Assembly: GCA_030323885.1 (NCBI GenBank)
Contig: CM059192.1
Coordinates: 65,589,593 to 65,653,592, forward strand
Length of the DNA stretch: 64,000 bases
Origin: Branchipolynoe longqiensis
Lineage: Eukaryota; Annelida; Polychaeta; Phyllodocida; Polynoidae
Reading direction: 5' to 3'
Made by a program: the position numbers and the translations under genes. Below, piece by piece: positions 10,420 to 21,199 of the stretch. How positions within the stretch are numbered: position 1 is the stretch's first letter; every line of letters starts with the position of its first letter. The notes beneath the pieces are model-generated. The model was given only the letters and a program-made list of their open reading frames with translations. It searched no databases and was not told where the DNA came from.

Positions 10420-10983
10420 ACCTCCACCCACACACCCACTGGCACCCACCCAAGAACATCCACTGGCACCCACCCATCCCCACACCCACACCCACCCAAA
10501 CACACCCACTGGCACCCACCCACCCCCACCCCCATACCCACCCATAGCCACACCCACCCACATAACCCACATCGACAGCCACCCACCCACACCCACCCAT
10601 ACCCACCCACCTACACCTACACCCACTCATACCACAACAACCTACACCCACCCACACCCACATCCATCCACACCCACCCACCCACCCAAACATACCCACC
10701 CACATCCACCCACCCCCACCCCCACCCCCACCCAAACATACCCACTGGCACCCATTCATACCCACCACCACACCCACCCATAGCCACACCCACCCACATT
10801 CTACCCACATCGACACCCACCGACACCCACCCACCTACACCGACACCCACTCATCTCCACACCCACTCATACCCAACCTACACCCACCCATACCCACACA
10901 CACCCAACCCACACACACACATCCACCCTCCCACCCACACACACCCACATCCACCCAGCACCCACATCCACCACACCCACACC
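10420..10983. repeat. (CCCACA/CCCAT)n repeat
   Basis: About 560 bp of imperfect CACCCA-type repeat. The same repeat type continues right after the 3' LTR of the gypsy element (15019-15110), so the element appears to sit inside it. Long open frames here are products of the repeat and are not genes. Confidence 0.9.
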
Positions 10984-11146
10984 TGTAAACTGCCACATAC
11001 AACTGACTAATAGCAAAGTAACGGATGAAAGTATTGACAGTGTTGGTGCACGCAGTGCGGAGCCGCAACGGCGGTCCAGAGATGCACCGCCAACACCACG
11101 TGGTCGCTCATGGACGGAGCGCCGGTCACCATCAAATGCAAGCCGA

Positions 11147-14050
11147 GTGCAATGTATGAAGTGCGGTTACACACACATCCCAAATCAGTGCCCTGCAAAA
11201 GACAAGCCCTGCTTATTTTGTAAGAAAATAGGACATTTCCAACGAGTGTGTAGGTCACGCAAAAGTGTGAGTGCGAACATAAATGAGCTTGAAGTAGAAG
11301 ACGAAAAGTTAAATGAGCAGTTACAACTCGCTGACATAGAGAGTGATGACTTACTCTTTATAGGAGAACTACTAAATAGTGAAAATACAGATCACACTCT
11401 GTGGTATGCTCCTTTCAAAATTCAAAATGAAATCATTCACTTCAAGCTGGATTCAGGTGCACAAGCTAACATCATTTCAGAAGAAATATACAGGAAAATG
11501 CAAAACGTCGTCCTACACCCATCTACATGCTGCCTGGTAACATACTCCGGTGAACGTATTCGCCCAGAGGGAGAAGTACACCTGGAGGTTGGAGGAAGAT
11601 CGCTATGCTTTCAAGTCACCGCAGCCGGCAGCCGGATTCTTGGTAAAGACGCGTGCGTGGAGCTGAAGTTGATCAAGCGCATAAATGAAGTCAAGTTCGA
11701 ACGAATACAACCCAAGCGTGCACCGGTCATCCAAGAACAGCCGAAAGATGTGGAAACCGCTGCAGAAAATCTGGTAAATAAATATAGTGATGTATTTAAA
11801 GGGCTAGGCACTATCAAAACCGATGCAAATATCTACATTGATGAAAATGTAACACCTTGTGTAGACCCTCCCCGGCGTATTCCACATGCTATTGCTGATA
11901 AAGTGAAAAATGAGTTAGACAATATGATAAAATTAGGTGTAATTATCAAGCAAGACGAACCTACCCCATGGGTTAGCTCAATTACAATTGTACGAAAACC
12001 AAACAAAATTCGAGTATGTCTAGACCCTACCAAGCTAAACAAAGCAATTCTACGCACTCCATATCCTACACGTACTATTGAAGAAGTGATTGCAAAAACA
12101 GCCAATGCCAAATACTTCTCTGTACTCGATGCAAATAGTGGATATTGGCAGATTGAGCTGAATCAAAAGAGTTCTCGGTTATGTACATTTAATACCCCAT
12201 GGGGTAGATACCGTTACATGCGCCTGCCGTCCGGCATAAAAACGGCCGGGGACATTTTCATAAGTGAGATGAATACCATTTTGAAAGACTTGCCAGGGGT
12301 GAACGTGGTAACCGATGATATCTTGGTGTATGGTGCCACAATAAAAGAACACAACTATAACTTAGAACAAGTTTTGATACGAGCACATGAAACAAATCTA
12401 AAATTACATCCAAAAAAATCTCTGATTTGTCAAACTCAAGTTCAATATGTAGGACACATCTTAACACAACAAGGTCTCAAGCCAAATAAAGAGCGCGTAC
12501 AAGCCATCACCGATATGTTAGAGCCCACAGACAAGGCAGGAATTCAACGTTTCTTAGGTATGGTAGGATACGTCAGCAAATTTATTCCGCGTTTTTCAGA
12601 AATCACGAAGCCATTACGTGCAGTTCTAGGTAAAGAAATAGCCTGGCACTGGCAACATGAACAACATGCAGCATTTAACTTGTTAAAAAGATTATTAATA
12701 CCAGCCCCAGTGTTACAGTACTATGACGTAAATGAGAAAGTGACTATACAAGTAGATGCCTCTAAATCCGGGTTGGGAGCTACGTTATTTCAACGCGAGA
12801 AGCCAGTAGCTATGGTGTCCAAGGCTCTAGATGATGTACAAGCTAGCTATGCGGTCATAGAAAAAGAGCTACTAGCGATATGCTTTGGATGTGTAAAGTT
12901 CCATGAGTATGTATACGGAAAAGAAATAACTATTGAGACAGACCATAAACCGTTGGTAAATATAATGTCAAAGCCATTGCACATGTTATCTGCACGTATG
13001 CAGAGAATGCGCATGCGTCTGCAAAACTACAATATAAATGTTGTACATATAAACGGCTGTAACATGTATTTTGCAGATGCACTCTCCAGGGCACACTCCA
13101 CTAACACCGCGCCAAATGACCTGTTCGACAACAGCTTGTCCGTAGCTAGTATCGACATGGCACCCAACATGTTACAATGCGTAAAAAACGACATGCTGGT
13201 AGACAACACGATGCAACAAATCAGAGGGTTAGTTGAAACTGAGTGGCCCACAAGCAACAAAAATCTACTACCCGATGTAAAACCCTTTTTTACATTTAGA
13301 GACGAGATAACTATCGAAGATAGCATTTTGTTGAGAGCAAATCAAATTATCATACCGAAAAGTCTACGTCGAGAGGTATTACAACTATTACATGAGTCAC
13401 ACATAGGAATAATTAAATGCAAACAACTGGCCCGAGACAATGTTTTCTGGCCTGGCATGGGTCAACAACTAGAAGATATGATAAGTAGATGTGCGACATG
13501 CCAACAGCACCGTAATCTTCAACATGCAGAACCATTAATATCGCATAAAGTGCCCAATAGTCCCTTTCTAAAAATAGGAACTGACCTATTTCAAATTGAG
13601 AATGTAACATACTTGTTAGTCATCGATTATTTCTCAAAGTTTCCAGAGGTACGAGAATTAAAAAATACAACCAGTAAAGATGTAATTAATTCACTAACAG
13701 AAATATTCGGTGTACATGGAATACCAGAGACCCTCGTGTCGGACAATGGTCCGCAATTTGCTAGTCGTGAATTCACAATGTTTGCAAATGAATATGGTTT
13801 CAGACACATAAAATCAAGTCCACATTACCCACAAAGCAATGGAGAGGTGGAACGGTACGTACAAACAGTCAACAAATTAATAAAAAAGGCACACATAACG
13901 AATATAAATTATAACCTAGCGTTATTGAATTACCGTAATACTCCGTTAGTGACCATAAATGCATCACCAGCCCAACTGTTAATGAATCGCAGACTATGTT
14001 CCAAAATACCAATGACAGAAAATCATTTGCAACCATCCATTCCAAAGTAA
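11147..14050 (+). CDS. Gypsy gag-pol remnant (NC-PR-RT-RH-IN)
   Basis: Open for 967 codons from a GTG; the frame extends further upstream to the microsatellite, so the true start is lost with gag. In order: two CCHC knuckles (residues ~3-35); retropepsin DSGAQAN at ~102; RT with LDPTKLNKAI and catalytic TDD at ~389-391; RNase H opening VDASKSG at ~536, with ETDHKP later; integrase with a H-C-C zinc-binding part (HESH ~749, CATC), then D (GTDLF ~812), D (VSDNG ~866) and E (GEVER ~902). The last D and E are separated by exactly 35 residues, as in the D,D35E family. A TAA at 14048 ends the frame, but the same frame resumes directly after it. RT copies the element RNA and integrase inserts the DNA. 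Confidence 0.9.
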   Translation: MQCMKCGYTHIPNQCPAKDKPCLFCKKIGHFQRVCRSRKSVSANINELEVEDEKLNEQLQLADIESDDLLFIGELLNSENTDHTLWYAPFKIQNEIIHFKLDSGAQANIISEEIYRKMQNVVLHPSTCCLVTYSGERIRPEGEVHLEVGGRSLCFQVTAAGSRILGKDACVELKLIKRINEVKFERIQPKRAPVIQEQPKDVETAAENLVNKYSDVFKGLGTIKTDANIYIDENVTPCVDPPRRIPHAIADKVKNELDNMIKLGVIIKQDEPTPWVSSITIVRKPNKIRVCLDPTKLNKAILRTPYPTRTIEEVIAKTANAKYFSVLDANSGYWQIELNQKSSRLCTFNTPWGRYRYMRLPSGIKTAGDIFISEMNTILKDLPGVNVVTDDILVYGATIKEHNYNLEQVLIRAHETNLKLHPKKSLICQTQVQYVGHILTQQGLKPNKERVQAITDMLEPTDKAGIQRFLGMVGYVSKFIPRFSEITKPLRAVLGKEIAWHWQHEQHAAFNLLKRLLIPAPVLQYYDVNEKVTIQVDASKSGLGATLFQREKPVAMVSKALDDVQASYAVIEKELLAICFGCVKFHEYVYGKEITIETDHKPLVNIMSKPLHMLSARMQRMRMRLQNYNINVVHINGCNMYFADALSRAHSTNTAPNDLFDNSLSVASIDMAPNMLQCVKNDMLVDNTMQQIRGLVETEWPTSNKNLLPDVKPFFTFRDEITIEDSILLRANQIIIPKSLRREVLQLLHESHIGIIKCKQLARDNVFWPGMGQQLEDMISRCATCQQHRNLQHAEPLISHKVPNSPFLKIGTDLFQIENVTYLLVIDYFSKFPEVRELKNTTSKDVINSLTEIFGVHGIPETLVSDNGPQFASREFTMFANEYGFRHIKSSPHYPQSNGEVERYVQTVNKLIKKAHITNINYNLALLNYRNTPLVTINASPAQLLMNRRLCSKIPMTENHLQPSIPK

Positions 14051-14416
14051 AAAATAACCGAAAGAAATAAAATACAACAACAACAGAAAAAATACTATAA
14101 TAAACATGCAGGTAAAGACCATGTGTTATTACACGGAAATGATTTGATCAAATACATAGCGTATGAGGGGAAATGGGCTAATGGAAGGATCACAAAAGTA
14201 AATAATCCAGGGCCACGAGACTATGAAATAATTAACACGCAAGGACACAGACTAAAACGAAATCGCAAACATATATTCAAAATACCAAATGAACATAAAT
14301 CAGCAGAAGGCAAAACAAACACAATGACTAGGGCAAAAGCAAGCCAGAGCAAGAAGACGCCGACTAGCAATTACGTGACCCAATTCAGGCGGGTAATTCA
14401 CAAGCCAGAGCTGTAA
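14051..14416 (+). pseudogene. Integrase C-terminal end, behind an in-frame stop
   Basis: The frame after the TAA at 14048-14050 stays open to 14416 and reads like the integrase C-terminal region. It has a glutamine/lysine-rich link, then GNDLIKYIAYEGKWANGRIT and DYEIINTQGHRLKRNRKHIF, typical of the small beta-barrel after the core. The normal protein was therefore about 120 residues longer. Either a point mutation created the stop or it is read through; mutation is the simpler view given the other damage to this element. Confidence 0.65.
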
Positions 14417-14850
14417 GCCTGTGGCACGTACCAGACAAACAACAATTAGGCCGCAGCAGTAAAACCAGACAGTCGAACACAATAACAATTAGACACCTGC
14501 ACGGACACACCAGACTGGGCAACGTAATACCACGTGCATCTGAGGGGCAGACAAAATGAATATCCGTGTAACATAACCCAGATAACATATGAAACAACCA
14601 TTGTTAGTAATAAGAATGAAGTACCGTTCTGTTTCAGAGGCAGAGTGAAAACGAATTGTTAGAATTAAACTGATAATAAACAGTATACACATAAGATAAG
14701 ACCTGGTGAAGGTAGACGTATGGTCATAACGAATTAAGAGACCAAATATATCGTATGTTTCTTGTATTTGATACATGTATGTAATCTGACTATTGCTAGA
14801 CTTAAGTGATCAATCATGACCGATGTCAAAATGTGAATATGTTCTTTTGG

Positions 14851-14865
14851 AAAAAAATAGGGAGA
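14851..14865 (+). other. Polypurine tract of the gypsy element
   Basis: AAAAAAATAGGGAGA lies directly before the LTR start TGTAAT, the position and composition expected of a plus-strand primer. Confidence 0.75.
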
Positions 14866-15018
14866 TGTAATATATGTGAACCGTGTCGTGGCTGCAGGAG
14901 TGTGCTAACACGGTGTGTATAGCCGGGCCGGTGTAACTAGGTCAAGCGGGCGTGTATGAGCTAATAATAAACCAGTCTTGAATCTCCACTCACTGTGTCC
15001 ACACATGTCTTCTTTACA
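14866..15018 (+). repeat. 3' LTR of the gypsy element
   Basis: 153 bp bounded by TGTAA and TTACA, directly after the polypurine tract. It contains a poly(A) signal AATAAA at 14966-14971. No matching 5' LTR was found upstream, so the assignment rests on termini and position. Confidence 0.7.
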
Positions 15019-15110
15019 ACACCCACACCCACACCCATCCACACCCACCCACATCCACACCCATATCCACCACACCACACCACACCCACATTCACCCACA
15101 CCCACACCCC
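15019..15110. repeat. (CCCACA)n repeat downstream of the gypsy LTR
   Basis: Same motif as 10420-10983, starting at the base after the LTR. Confidence 0.9.
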
Positions 15111-15582
15111 ATTTATGTTCAGTACTCGTGCACGGCGTTCCCTCCATCCCCCCCGGTCCTACATGTAATCCTGCTGCCTCCTCTAAACTTCATGCAGAAA
15201 CGCTTAAAAGAAGTCTGTCCCTAATGCGACTATCGTCAGCGCCTGTATTATAGCAATCCCTTTTTGTTCATGTTTAATGGAACGCTCAACAATATGGCAG
15301 CACACCCTGGTGACAGCAGGCATATTTCACCAGCGAATCCCTGCATTATCTCACCAAAATCATCAGTTTAGTGTTAAAAAAAGACTCACCTGCTCACATG
15401 ATGCATTTAAGTTGCCAATGATGGAGCTTTACAGACGGTATTGTTGACACACCCTAGATTTCAATCTGTATTTTGTTGTGTATGTAGGACTAGGCTTTAT
15501 AAGTAATAGACCTTGTCTTCTGGATATGGATTTCAGTCTGATTTTATTCATATCAAGAGTTCAGGGACAAAACTTCACTAAC
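15111..15582. other. No gene seen
   Basis: Unique-looking DNA without splice-bounded open frames or recognised repeats. A poly-C run lies at about 15152. Confidence 0.4.
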
Positions 15583-15905
15583 CCACACCCACCCACACCC
15601 ACCCACATCCACACCAACACTCACCCACACCCACCCACATCTACACCAACACTCACCCACACCCACCCACATCCACCCACCCACCACACCCACCCACATC
15701 CACACCAACACTCACCCACACCCACCCACACCAACACTCACCCACACCCACACCCACCCACATCCACCCACCCACCACACCCACCCACATCCACACCAAC
15801 ACTCACCCACACCCACCCACACCAACACTCACCCACACCCACCCACATCCACCCACCCACCACACCTACCCACATCCACACCAACACTCCCCCACCCATC
15901 TCCAA
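15583..15905. repeat. (CCCACA)n repeat with ~60-120 bp higher order
   Basis: CACCCA-type repeat in which ATCCACACCAACACTCACCC returns regularly (about 15605, 15645, 15690, 15790, 15870). No gene. Confidence 0.85.
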
Positions 15906-16211
15906 AAATTGAATTAAAATAAAAGATTTGTACCTAAAAGTAATTCTAATTCTCACAAATTCCATTCCTCTTGTAAGGAGGTGGTTATGGAGCAATTGGA
16001 AAAAAATCGGTTTGTAAAAAATGGAGCCTTCTGAAGGTTTTTCTCTCATGTTTAAGTCAATTTTCGGATTGGGGTTTACGGGGTTTGGACCTAAACTCTT
16101 CATATACATATATGTGTGTTCACGTATAAGTATTATCTTGATTTTCCTGCGAGGTATGTTATTGTACATATGTGTATGTGTTTATGTACGTCAGACTATG
16201 TTGGAAGTCAC

Positions 16212-16412
16212 AAGAGAGTGTAGTAGTCTGAAATGACCTCTCTGGCAAGGAGCCACATAGACAGGTAGACGTGGGTAGGGTGATTGCATCACGGAGTCTA
16301 GGTGGTGTAATGGTTAGTGTAGTAGTCTGAAGTGACCTCTCTGGCAACGAGCAACATTTTCAGGTAGGCGTGGATTGGGTGATTGCATCAGGGAGCCTAG
16401 GTAGCATAATGT
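16212..16412 (+). repeat. tRNA-Gln-like repeat, two ~107-bp units
   Basis: GTAGTAGTCTGAAATGACCT begins at 16213 and returns at about 16319 with a few changes. Each unit ends with TAGGTGGTGTAATGGTTAG or a decayed form. TGGTGTAATGGTTAG is the A-box region of tRNA-Gln/Glu, so this may be a further tRNA-derived SINE. A relative lies at 21019-21180. Confidence 0.55.
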
Positions 16413-16414
16413 TT

Positions 16415-16557
16415 TACATTCTTCAAATATTCCCAAAGTTAACCCTTTAAAACTAAAATTACTTCATTGTAAAAATATCTCAATTATAATTATAAATTAT
16501 GTTTATATAAAAAATAATAGCAAAAACTCAAAAATGCATCGGATTATGCAACTTTAA
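16415..16557 (-). mobile_element. TTAA-flanked MITE fragment
   Basis: The end ATCGGATTATGCAACTTTAA with ~140 bp of interior matches the minus orientation of the element at 39601-39954; the other end is missing. Confidence 0.5.
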
Positions 16558-16561
16558 AATA

Positions 16562-16617
16562 CCGGTCCTGGTATGCCCTTAGATGTTGCCAGGACGTAAA
16601 GCTCCAACAACCAACCA
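16562..16617 (+). mobile_element. SINE-A 3' tail only
   Basis: CCTTAGATGTTGCCAGGACG and a CAACAACCAACC tail match SINE-A, preceded by a changed CCGGTCCTGGTATG. No body. Confidence 0.6.
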
Positions 16618-16990
16618 TTAAATTTCGCCTACTATCACCGATTTGATAACAAGAAATTTAGAGGTAGCATTCTACACTTTGAGTAACATTTTTTAATCAA
16701 TGTTCATTGAAACAAATAGTAGTTCTGATTAAATTTGCGGAACAGCAGACGACATTTGATCAGAGCAGACGACAATTCTATTTCGAATGGTGAATGCGTG
16801 AGAGAACTAGAGAACTAGCCATTAGCTGCTGCGCAGTGATTGGAGCGAAGCTGTGTAGGTTTTACTACGTTTCCGCCGAGCACGGGTCTATTCGGTTTTC
16901 AGAGCCATTTTTGTAGTCTGAATAAAAACAACGATCCTCGACGTCAACAAACCTAGTGGAAGTCGCCCTGGAGAAAGGACATTGTAATTC

Positions 16991-17242
16991 CCCGGTCACA
17001 TACACGTTAGTGGACGTAGTTGAACATATGTGAACGTAGTGGAGGCTAACGTGGGTCAAACGTGGTGTAACTACGTTAAACTATTTTGAAATACGTTAAG
17101 GTATGGCAGGTTTTGATACAGATAAATACGTTACGGTATGGATAAATATGTTATTGTACGGATGCCGGTATGTTCAACTACGTTCAACTATGTTAGCCTC
17201 CATTATGTTCACCTACGTCCACTAATGGCTATGTGACCAGGG
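16991..17242. mobile_element. GGTCACATA-type MITE (family C), copy 1
   Basis: Inverted repeats of about 75 bp: CCCGGTCACATACACGTTAG at the left and the complement of CCTGGTCACATAGCCATTAG at the right. The interior holds repeated GTTGAACGTAG-type decamers and ACGGTATGGATAAATA. No reading frame. The outside flank GCTTTGTCCAAGTACGCTAG is shared, in reverse, with the copy at 54839. Confidence 0.75.
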
Positions 17243-17319
17243 CTTTGTCCAAGTACGCTAGAGCATGCAAGACTACACTAGATTATTCTAGAGTACGCAA
17301 GAGTATGCTAGAGCACACT

Positions 17320-17601
17320 ACTGGTCACATACACATTAGTGAACATAGTTGAACGTAGTTGAATGTAGGATAGCTTAACGTGGGTGAAACGTGCTATCAC
17401 TACGTTAAACTATGTTAAGGTATGCAGATCTTGGTTGATCACCCACCTAATAGTATGGATAAATACGTAACAGTACGGATCCCGGTACGATACGGTACGG
17501 ATCCTGGTACATCCAACTCCATTCAACTACATTCAACTATATTACCCTCGACTACAGTCAACTACGTTCAACTTCGTCCACTATAGGCTATGTGACCTCG
17601 G
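17320..17601. mobile_element. GGTCACATA-type MITE (family C), copy 2
   Basis: Starts ACTGGTCACATACACATTAG and ends TCCACTATAGGCTATGTGAC, with the same interior decamers as copy 1. It is flanked on both sides by (TATGCTAGAG)-type decamers. Confidence 0.7.
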
Positions 17602-17822
17602 CAGAACGACCAAGGTTTTGTGTGGGTCAAAGTATGCTAGAGTACAGTACAGTATGCTAGAGTACAGTAAGAAGTATGCTAGAAAATGCTAGAGTATGCT
17701 AGAGTTCATTATCATCACAGAGGCTACGTCTGCCTCAAACATACTTCTCTTTTGAACATGTCTAAAGCTTAAATCGGAACTCACGGCCCACACACATTCT
17801 TATCACGTTCTCATCACGGAGA

Positions 17823-17934
17823 AGTATGGATGCCGGTATGTTCAACTACGTTCAACTATATTCAACTACATTCAACTAGATTAGCCTCCACTACGTTCAA
17901 CTACGTTCACTAACGTGTATGTGACCGGGCCTTA
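17823..17934. mobile_element. GGTCACATA-type MITE (family C), 3' part
   Basis: TATGGATGCCGGTATGTTCA to CTAACGTGTATGTGACCGGG is only the right half of the family; the left half is absent. Confidence 0.6.
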
Positions 17935-17944
17935 AGCATGCCGG

Positions 17945-18240
17945 CTAGTTTCCCATGTGGGTGGTCGAATGTTCTAACACCAACCGACTGAAAGCAATGA
18001 CTTACAAATTTGATACATATCACTGCCTAGCCTGGTGCTTGGCAGTAATAGAATAGGGCAACAACGATTTGCTCCATATCAGGATTAAATGATCGAGTGG
18101 CATATTGGGTCATGGTACTGGTGGCCCAGTCCCCAAGTGGGGCAGCACAATAAAGTTGTCATGGGTGCGGACTGTCACAAGTCGCTACCCATCCCGATAA
18201 TACCTTAGATGTTGTTAGGATGCAAAGCACCAATAGACAA
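17945..18240 (+). mobile_element. SINE-A copy, diverged
   Basis: Plus-strand copy with a decayed head (GTGGTCGAATG), body ATAGGGCAACAACGATTTG and CAAGTGGGGCAGCACAATAA, and 3' CCTTAGATGTTGTTAGGATG. Confidence 0.7.
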
Positions 18241-18445
18241 TCTTTACTCTCCATTACATATATTTTTGGTGTGTCTCGAGTGGAGGCAGTGTGCATAGGC
18301 AGAATCAACCGAATGGAATAACCCATTAGCAAATTGGAGTGGTAGGTGGGCACACACACTCATTATTATTATTATTGTAGACAATAATGATGGTTATCAC
18401 TATGCAGATAACAGAAATTATAAACTGTCTCCTTGCAACATTGAC

Positions 18446-18766
18446 CGGGCGTGGTGGCCGAATCAGTTGAGCACAGGCCTATTGTGCGGGGGATCAGGAG
18501 TTCGATTCCCAATCGAGTCAAACCGGTGACTTATAATATGTATACTTGTCGCGTACTAGCCTGGCACTCCGCATTAATAGGATAGGGCAAGGACTGGTTA
18601 TCTCAGTGTGATGGTAATGTGAATGAATGAGATATTGGGTCATGGTGCTGGCCTGATTTCCCGGTGGGGCAGCACTATTAAGTCACCATGAGTGCCACCT
18701 GTCACCAGTACCCATCCTGATATGATCTTAGATGTTGCCAGGACATAAAATTCCAATAACCATGCA
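18446..18766 (+). mobile_element. SINE-A copy
   Basis: Head GGGCGTGGTGGCCGAATCAG, B-box GAGTTCGATTCCC, body GGATAGGGCAAGGACTGG and 3' TTAGATGTTGCCAGGACATA. Nearly full length. Confidence 0.8.
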
Positions 18767-18989
18767 ACATTAATTAAAGATCCCATGTGACAGCAGATAA
18801 GCACTAGTCATATAGATATAAAAGTGTCCCTTTCTGTCATTCTATGGAACATAATCTTATTAACTGCAACTGAATACTTGCCAGCTCTTATCTAAGAAAG
18901 TGCGACAGTAGCCGTGTTGTGCATCGTCTGAAGCCACTAAATGAGTAGGTCTCTTCAGACGAAAGGAAAAATCATGAAAAAGGTAGGAA

Positions 18990-19300
18990 AGCCCAGAGTA
19001 TCCACTTCCTGTGTCGCAGGTAGTGGATCAATCCCCGGCCGAGTCAAACCAAACACCTACAAAATTCTTATTTATAACTCCCTATCTTACCTGATGTTCA
19101 GTATTACTATGATAGGACAAGGACTGGTTCACTCATTGTCAGGAATATTGGGACTGAGTGGGATATCCGGTCGTGCTGCTGGTGGGATGGTATCTCAGTG
19201 GGGCAGCACTATAAAGTCGCCATGAGTGTGTTCTGTCACGGGTCGCTATTTTCTTAATTTGAGCTTAGATGTTGGTAGGATGTAAAATCTCCTAAAGACT
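18990..19300 (+). mobile_element. SINE-A copy, diverged head
   Basis: GAGTCAAACCAAACACCTAC, then GATAGGACAAGGACTGGTTC, CAGTGGGGCAGCACTATAAA and CTTAGATGTTGGTAGGATGT in the usual order. The 5' head before 19018 is poorly preserved. Confidence 0.7.
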
Positions 19301-19311
19301 AAAAAATAAAA

Positions 19312-19496
19312 CCCACTCAGTCACATTATCCTGATAATGAGCTAAACCACTCCTTGCCCTATCCTAGTCATGCTGAGCGCCAGGATAGGTAGCCACAAGT
19401 ATCAATTAAGTAAGTCATTGGTTTGACTCGACTGGAATTCAAATTCCTCACCTTCCGCACGGGAAGCCTGTGCTCTATCGATTCGGCCACCGTTTA
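19312..19496 (-). mobile_element. SINE-A 5' half
   Basis: Minus-strand copy from the ACTCAGTCACATTATCCTGA body to the head (GATTCGGCCACC). It lacks the 3' third. Confidence 0.7.
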
Positions 19497-19694
19497 CTGT
19501 GGGTATGAACGAGATCCTAACCATTCTCTTACTAATTGCTTAATTTCAAATGATTCCAATTGTGATTATTGTTAGTTTATATTCCAATTTTCTTTGCATT
19601 TATTAATTTATTTAAAGACATGCATGTGTGCCCAAGTAATGTCGCGCTATAAACTGAAGGCCGTTCGCCATTTTGTTGTCCAGCTAATTTATGT

Positions 19695-20945
19695 TCATTC
19701 GGCACACAAACAGGCACACATACATGTAAGCATGCACGCACACACATGCATGTGTACACTCGGACCAGCACACACATGCACTCCACATCCAGGTAAACAT
19801 GCACACACATGCATGCACATACACACATGGACCAGCACACACATGCATGTGCACACTTGGACCAGCACACATATGCACATGCACATGCGGACCAGCATAC
19901 ACATACATGTGCACACTCGGACCAGCACACACCTGCACACATACATGCAGGTAAACATGCACACACATGCATGTGCACACATGGACCAGCACACACATGC
20001 ACTCACACATGCAGGTAAACATGGCCACACACACATGCACATGCACACGTGGACCTGCACACACAATCACTCACACATGCAGGTAAACATGCATGCACAC
20101 ACTTGCACATGCATACATGGACCAGCACACACATGCACTCACACATGCAGGTAAACATGCATGCACACATATGCATGTGCACACTTGGCCACCACACACA
20201 TGCACTCACACATGCAGGTAAACATGCACACACATTCACATTCACACACATACCAGCACACACATGCACTCCCACATGCAGGTAATCATGCACGCACACA
20301 CATGCATGTGCACACATGGACCAACACAAACAGGCACACATACATGCAGGTAAACATGCACACACACATGCACATGCACACTCAGATCAGCACACACATG
20401 CACTCCCACATGCAGGTAAACATGCACACACATACATGCACATGCACACTCAGACCAGCACACACATGCATTCACACATGCAGGTAATCATGCATGCACA
20501 CACATGCATGTGCACACATGGACCAACACAAACAGGCACACATACATGCAGGTAAACATGCACGCACACATGCACGTGCACACTCAGACCAGCCCACACA
20601 TGCACTCCCACATGCAGGTAAACATGCACACACATACATGCACATGCACACTCAGACCAGCACACACATGCATTCACACATGCAGGTAATCATGCATGCA
20701 CACAAATGCATGTGCACACTCGGACCAGCACACACATGCACTCACACATGTACACACATGCACACACAGAATCACAAACAAATACACGCACAACCGCACA
20801 CACATGCCAACATGCATACACACATGTGCGCACTCGCTAACACACAGAAACACAAATAACACCCATGTATGCACACATGCGCATGCATACGTATACACAT
20901 GCACATGGCACACACATGAACACACACACCAAATACACATACACA
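19695..20945. repeat. 66-68 bp minisatellite, about 13 units
   Basis: Array of ACACATGCA-type DNA in which CATGCAGGTAAACATGCA returns every 64-69 bp from about 19948 to 20686. Three successive units form a ~202-bp higher-order block: 20281-20482 and 20483-20686 are nearly identical. Open frames on both strands (Met/His/Thr- or Cys/Val-rich) are artefacts of the repeat. Confidence 0.85.
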
Positions 20946-21018
20946 CTACCACCACACAGTCTTGAGTCCACAGTCATTACTTTTCTAAACATATATCACC
21001 GTTCGTATCTTTACAATG

Positions 21019-21180
21019 TAGCAGTCTGCACTGACCTCTCAGGCAAGGAGCCACAGAGACAAGCATGCACGAATCCCTATTGCAACAAGGGACCTGGGTG
21101 GTGTAATGGTTAGCACACTAGCCCAGTGATTGCATCAGAAATCCTGGGTGGTGTAATGGTTAGCACACTCGCCCAGAAAT
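21019..21180 (+). repeat. tRNA-Gln-like repeat, second locus
   Basis: Shares GCAGTCTGCACTGACCTCTC and GCAAGGAGCCACA with 16212-16412. It then has CCTGGGTGGTGTAATGGTTA twice, about 55 bp apart. A-box-like but no B box; a SINE relic is likely. Confidence 0.5.
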
Positions 21181-21199
21181 GGCAAGAAGTGTGGCTTGA

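Larger units (their letters stand above)
10984..15018 (+). mobile_element. Ty3/gypsy retrotransposon, 5'-truncated
   Basis: Order: remnant of gag (nucleocapsid end), protease, reverse transcriptase, RNase H, integrase, polypurine tract, 3' LTR. No 5' LTR, primer-binding site or capsid region is present; upstream there is only (CCCACA)n, so about a third of the element is lost. Two zinc knuckles and a TDD reverse transcriptase box recall the Mag clade, a family-level judgement. It cannot move by itself in this state. Confidence 0.85.

Noticed and set aside
10297..11010. Open frames of up to 237 codons rich in Pro/Thr/His
   Set aside because: They are translations of the (CCCACA)n repeat; several overlapping frames on both strands are open because the repeat lacks stops.
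19577..20965. Overlapping His/Thr- and Cys/Val-rich open frames
   Set aside because: Products of the ACACATGC minisatellite, open in many frames at once and without splice or start context.
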